Origin: JAGRKR01 sp041397725
GTDB lineage: Bacteria > Pseudomonadota > Alphaproteobacteria > Rhizobiales > Hyphomicrobiaceae
Assembly (NCBI GenBank): GCA_041397725.1
Contig: JAWKVZ010000003.1
Coordinates: forward strand, 186,001 to 250,000
Length of the DNA: 64,000 bases
Direction of reading: 5' to 3'
The position numbers and the translations under genes were made by a program. Below are positions 63,184 to 64,000 of this stretch, piece after piece; position 1 is the first letter of the stretch; every line of letters starts with the position of its first letter. The notes below the pieces were generated by a model. That model searched no databases and was not told where the DNA came from. It saw nothing but the letters and a program-made list of their open reading frames with translations.

Positions 63184-63804
63184 ATGACAAAGCGCATCCG
63201 CGCCAAGCACAAGATCGATCGCCGGCTCGGCCAGAACATCTGGGGCCGCGCCAAGAGCCCGCTCAACAGCAAGCGCCAGTCGGGGCCCGGCCAGCACGGC
63301 CAGCGCCGGACCGGAAAGGTCTCCGACTACGGCCAGCAGCTGCGGGCCAAGCAGAAGCTCAAGGGCTACTACGCCTCCATCCAGGAGCGGCAGTTCAAGG
63401 CCATCTACAAGGAGGCCGCCCGCCGTCGTGGTGACACCTCCGAGAACCTCATCGGCCTGCTCGAGTGCCGTCTCGACGCCATCGTCTACCGCGCCAAGTT
63501 CGTGCCGACGGTGTTCGCTGCGCGCCAGTTCGTCAACCACGGCCACATCAAGGTGAACGGACGCCGGGTCAACATCCCGAGCTACCGTTGCCGCGTCGGC
63601 GACGTGGTCGAGGTCAAGGAGGCCTCGCGCCAGCTTCCGCTCGTGCTCGAGGGCACCAAGAGCCCCGAGCGCGACGTGCCCGACTACCTCGAGACCGACC
63701 ACACCAAGATGACCACCAAGCTCACCCGCATCCCCGGCATGAGCGAGGTTCCCTATCAGGTCATCATGGAGCCCAATCTGGTGGTCGAGTTCTACTCGCG
63801 CTGA
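63184..63804 (+). CDS. rpsD: 30S ribosomal protein S4
   Basis: 206 residues; primary 16S rRNA-binding assembly protein. MTKRIRAKHKIDRRLG start and GQHGQRRTGKVSDYGQQLRA are typical of alphaproteobacterial S4. The S4 RNA-binding domain spans about 95-160 (CRLDAIVYRAKFVPTVFAAR, HGHIKVNGRRVNIPSY). Monocistronic here, with its own strong promoter and terminator. Confidence 0.98.
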   Translation: MTKRIRAKHKIDRRLGQNIWGRAKSPLNSKRQSGPGQHGQRRTGKVSDYGQQLRAKQKLKGYYASIQERQFKAIYKEAARRRGDTSENLIGLLECRLDAIVYRAKFVPTVFAARQFVNHGHIKVNGRRVNIPSYRCRVGDVVEVKEASRQLPLVLEGTKSPERDVPDYLETDHTKMTTKLTRIPGMSEVPYQVIMEPNLVVEFYSR

Positions 63805-63867
63805 CGGAGCGACCCGCTCGCCGCCCGCGTCGGCGGCCAGCGATCCGACAGCGACCTCACAGATCGA

Positions 63868-63906
63868 AACAGCCCGGGCGCAGCAGCGCACCGGGCTGTT
63901 CTTTTT
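63868..63906 (+). terminator. intrinsic terminator of rpsD
   Basis: AACAGCCCGG and CCGGGCTGTT form a perfect 10-bp stem with a 13-base loop, followed by CTTTTT, 63 bp after the stop codon. Confidence 0.92.
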
Positions 63907-64000
63907 GGGGGCATCGGGCGCTGCGATCCCTGTCCGACGTGGCGGATGGCGGCTGCATCACGGCTCAGCGGCGGCGGGCCGGCGAGGGGCAGCGGGGCCA

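Noticed and set aside
63940..64000. C-terminus of a minus-strand gene entering from the right edge (ending ARRR, stop)
   Set aside because: Only about ten codons are visible, with no family signal; cannot be supported.

Overview
The window reads as one stretch of chromosome from a GC-rich alphaproteobacterium, most likely in the Hyphomicrobiales (Rhizobiales). Evidence for this is the pyruvate dehydrogenase gene set with a lipoyl domain fused to E1-beta, a DUF1476 (F1-ATPase zeta inhibitor) gene beside purC, glnB-glnA behind a sigma-54 promoter, a class I polyhydroxyalkanoate synthase, Bug/TctC-type solute-binding proteins and an MlotiK1-like cyclic-nucleotide channel. No rRNA, tRNA, CRISPR array, transposase or integrase gene was seen. 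Function assignments rest on motifs and family knowledge; no database search was run.

Layout. 1-10.5 kb: the 3' end of an O-acetylhomoserine sulfhydrylase-type gene, a secreted metallopeptidase, phaC, then a rightward run of aminotransferase, homoserine dehydrogenase (hom), fructose-1,6-bisphosphatase II (glpX), recJ, a chorismate mutase and a small membrane protein. 10.7-18 kb: the pyruvate dehydrogenase complex (E1-alpha, lipoyl-E1-beta, E2, E3), interrupted by a GFA-family zinc protein gene and by two small lipoprotein genes that are paralogues of each other. 18-24 kb: the zeta inhibitor and purC-purS-purQ-(lysE-type exporter)-purL. 23.7-29.9 kb: an enolase-superfamily enzyme, a GNAT gene broken by an in-frame stop, glnB-glnA, NAD(P)HX repair enzyme and a small heat-shock protein.

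30.2-32.3 kb is the most accessory-looking part. A membrane/coiled-coil protein has a C-terminal segment resembling the winged helix of phage/plasmid P4-type primases. It is bounded by strong terminators and by about 680 bp of gene-free, inverted-repeat-rich DNA that is visibly less GC-rich than its surroundings. 32.3-38.2 kb holds an ArgE/DapE-type deacylase, an SDR enzyme overlapping a glutamine amidotransferase, a glutathione transferase and several small secreted or unknown proteins. 38.3-44.2 kb is a divergent pair: a divergent aconitase paralogue against a TctCBA tricarboxylate transporter, suggesting tricarboxylate uptake and use. 44.2-57.6 kb holds a TauE-type exporter with a serine hydrolase, a complete five-gene peptide-type ABC importer run together with an M81 (MlrC-like) metallopeptidase and an alpha/beta hydrolase, an orphan amino-acid-binding protein and a CNBD potassium channel. 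57.7-64 kb ends with a large secreted unknown, icd, a DUF433-TrmJ fusion, a small secreted unknown and rpsD.

The central theme is core carbon and nitrogen metabolism (PDH, icd, aconitase, PHA, glpX, GS/P-II, purines) with scavenging transport for organic acids and peptides. The most noteworthy items are the DUF433-TrmJ fusion, the primase-tail membrane protein and its spacer, the paired lipoproteins inside the PDH cluster, a shared TGCAA-N2-TTGCA operator-like palindrome at two loci, and the consensus sigma-70 promoter with an immediate hairpin before rpsD.
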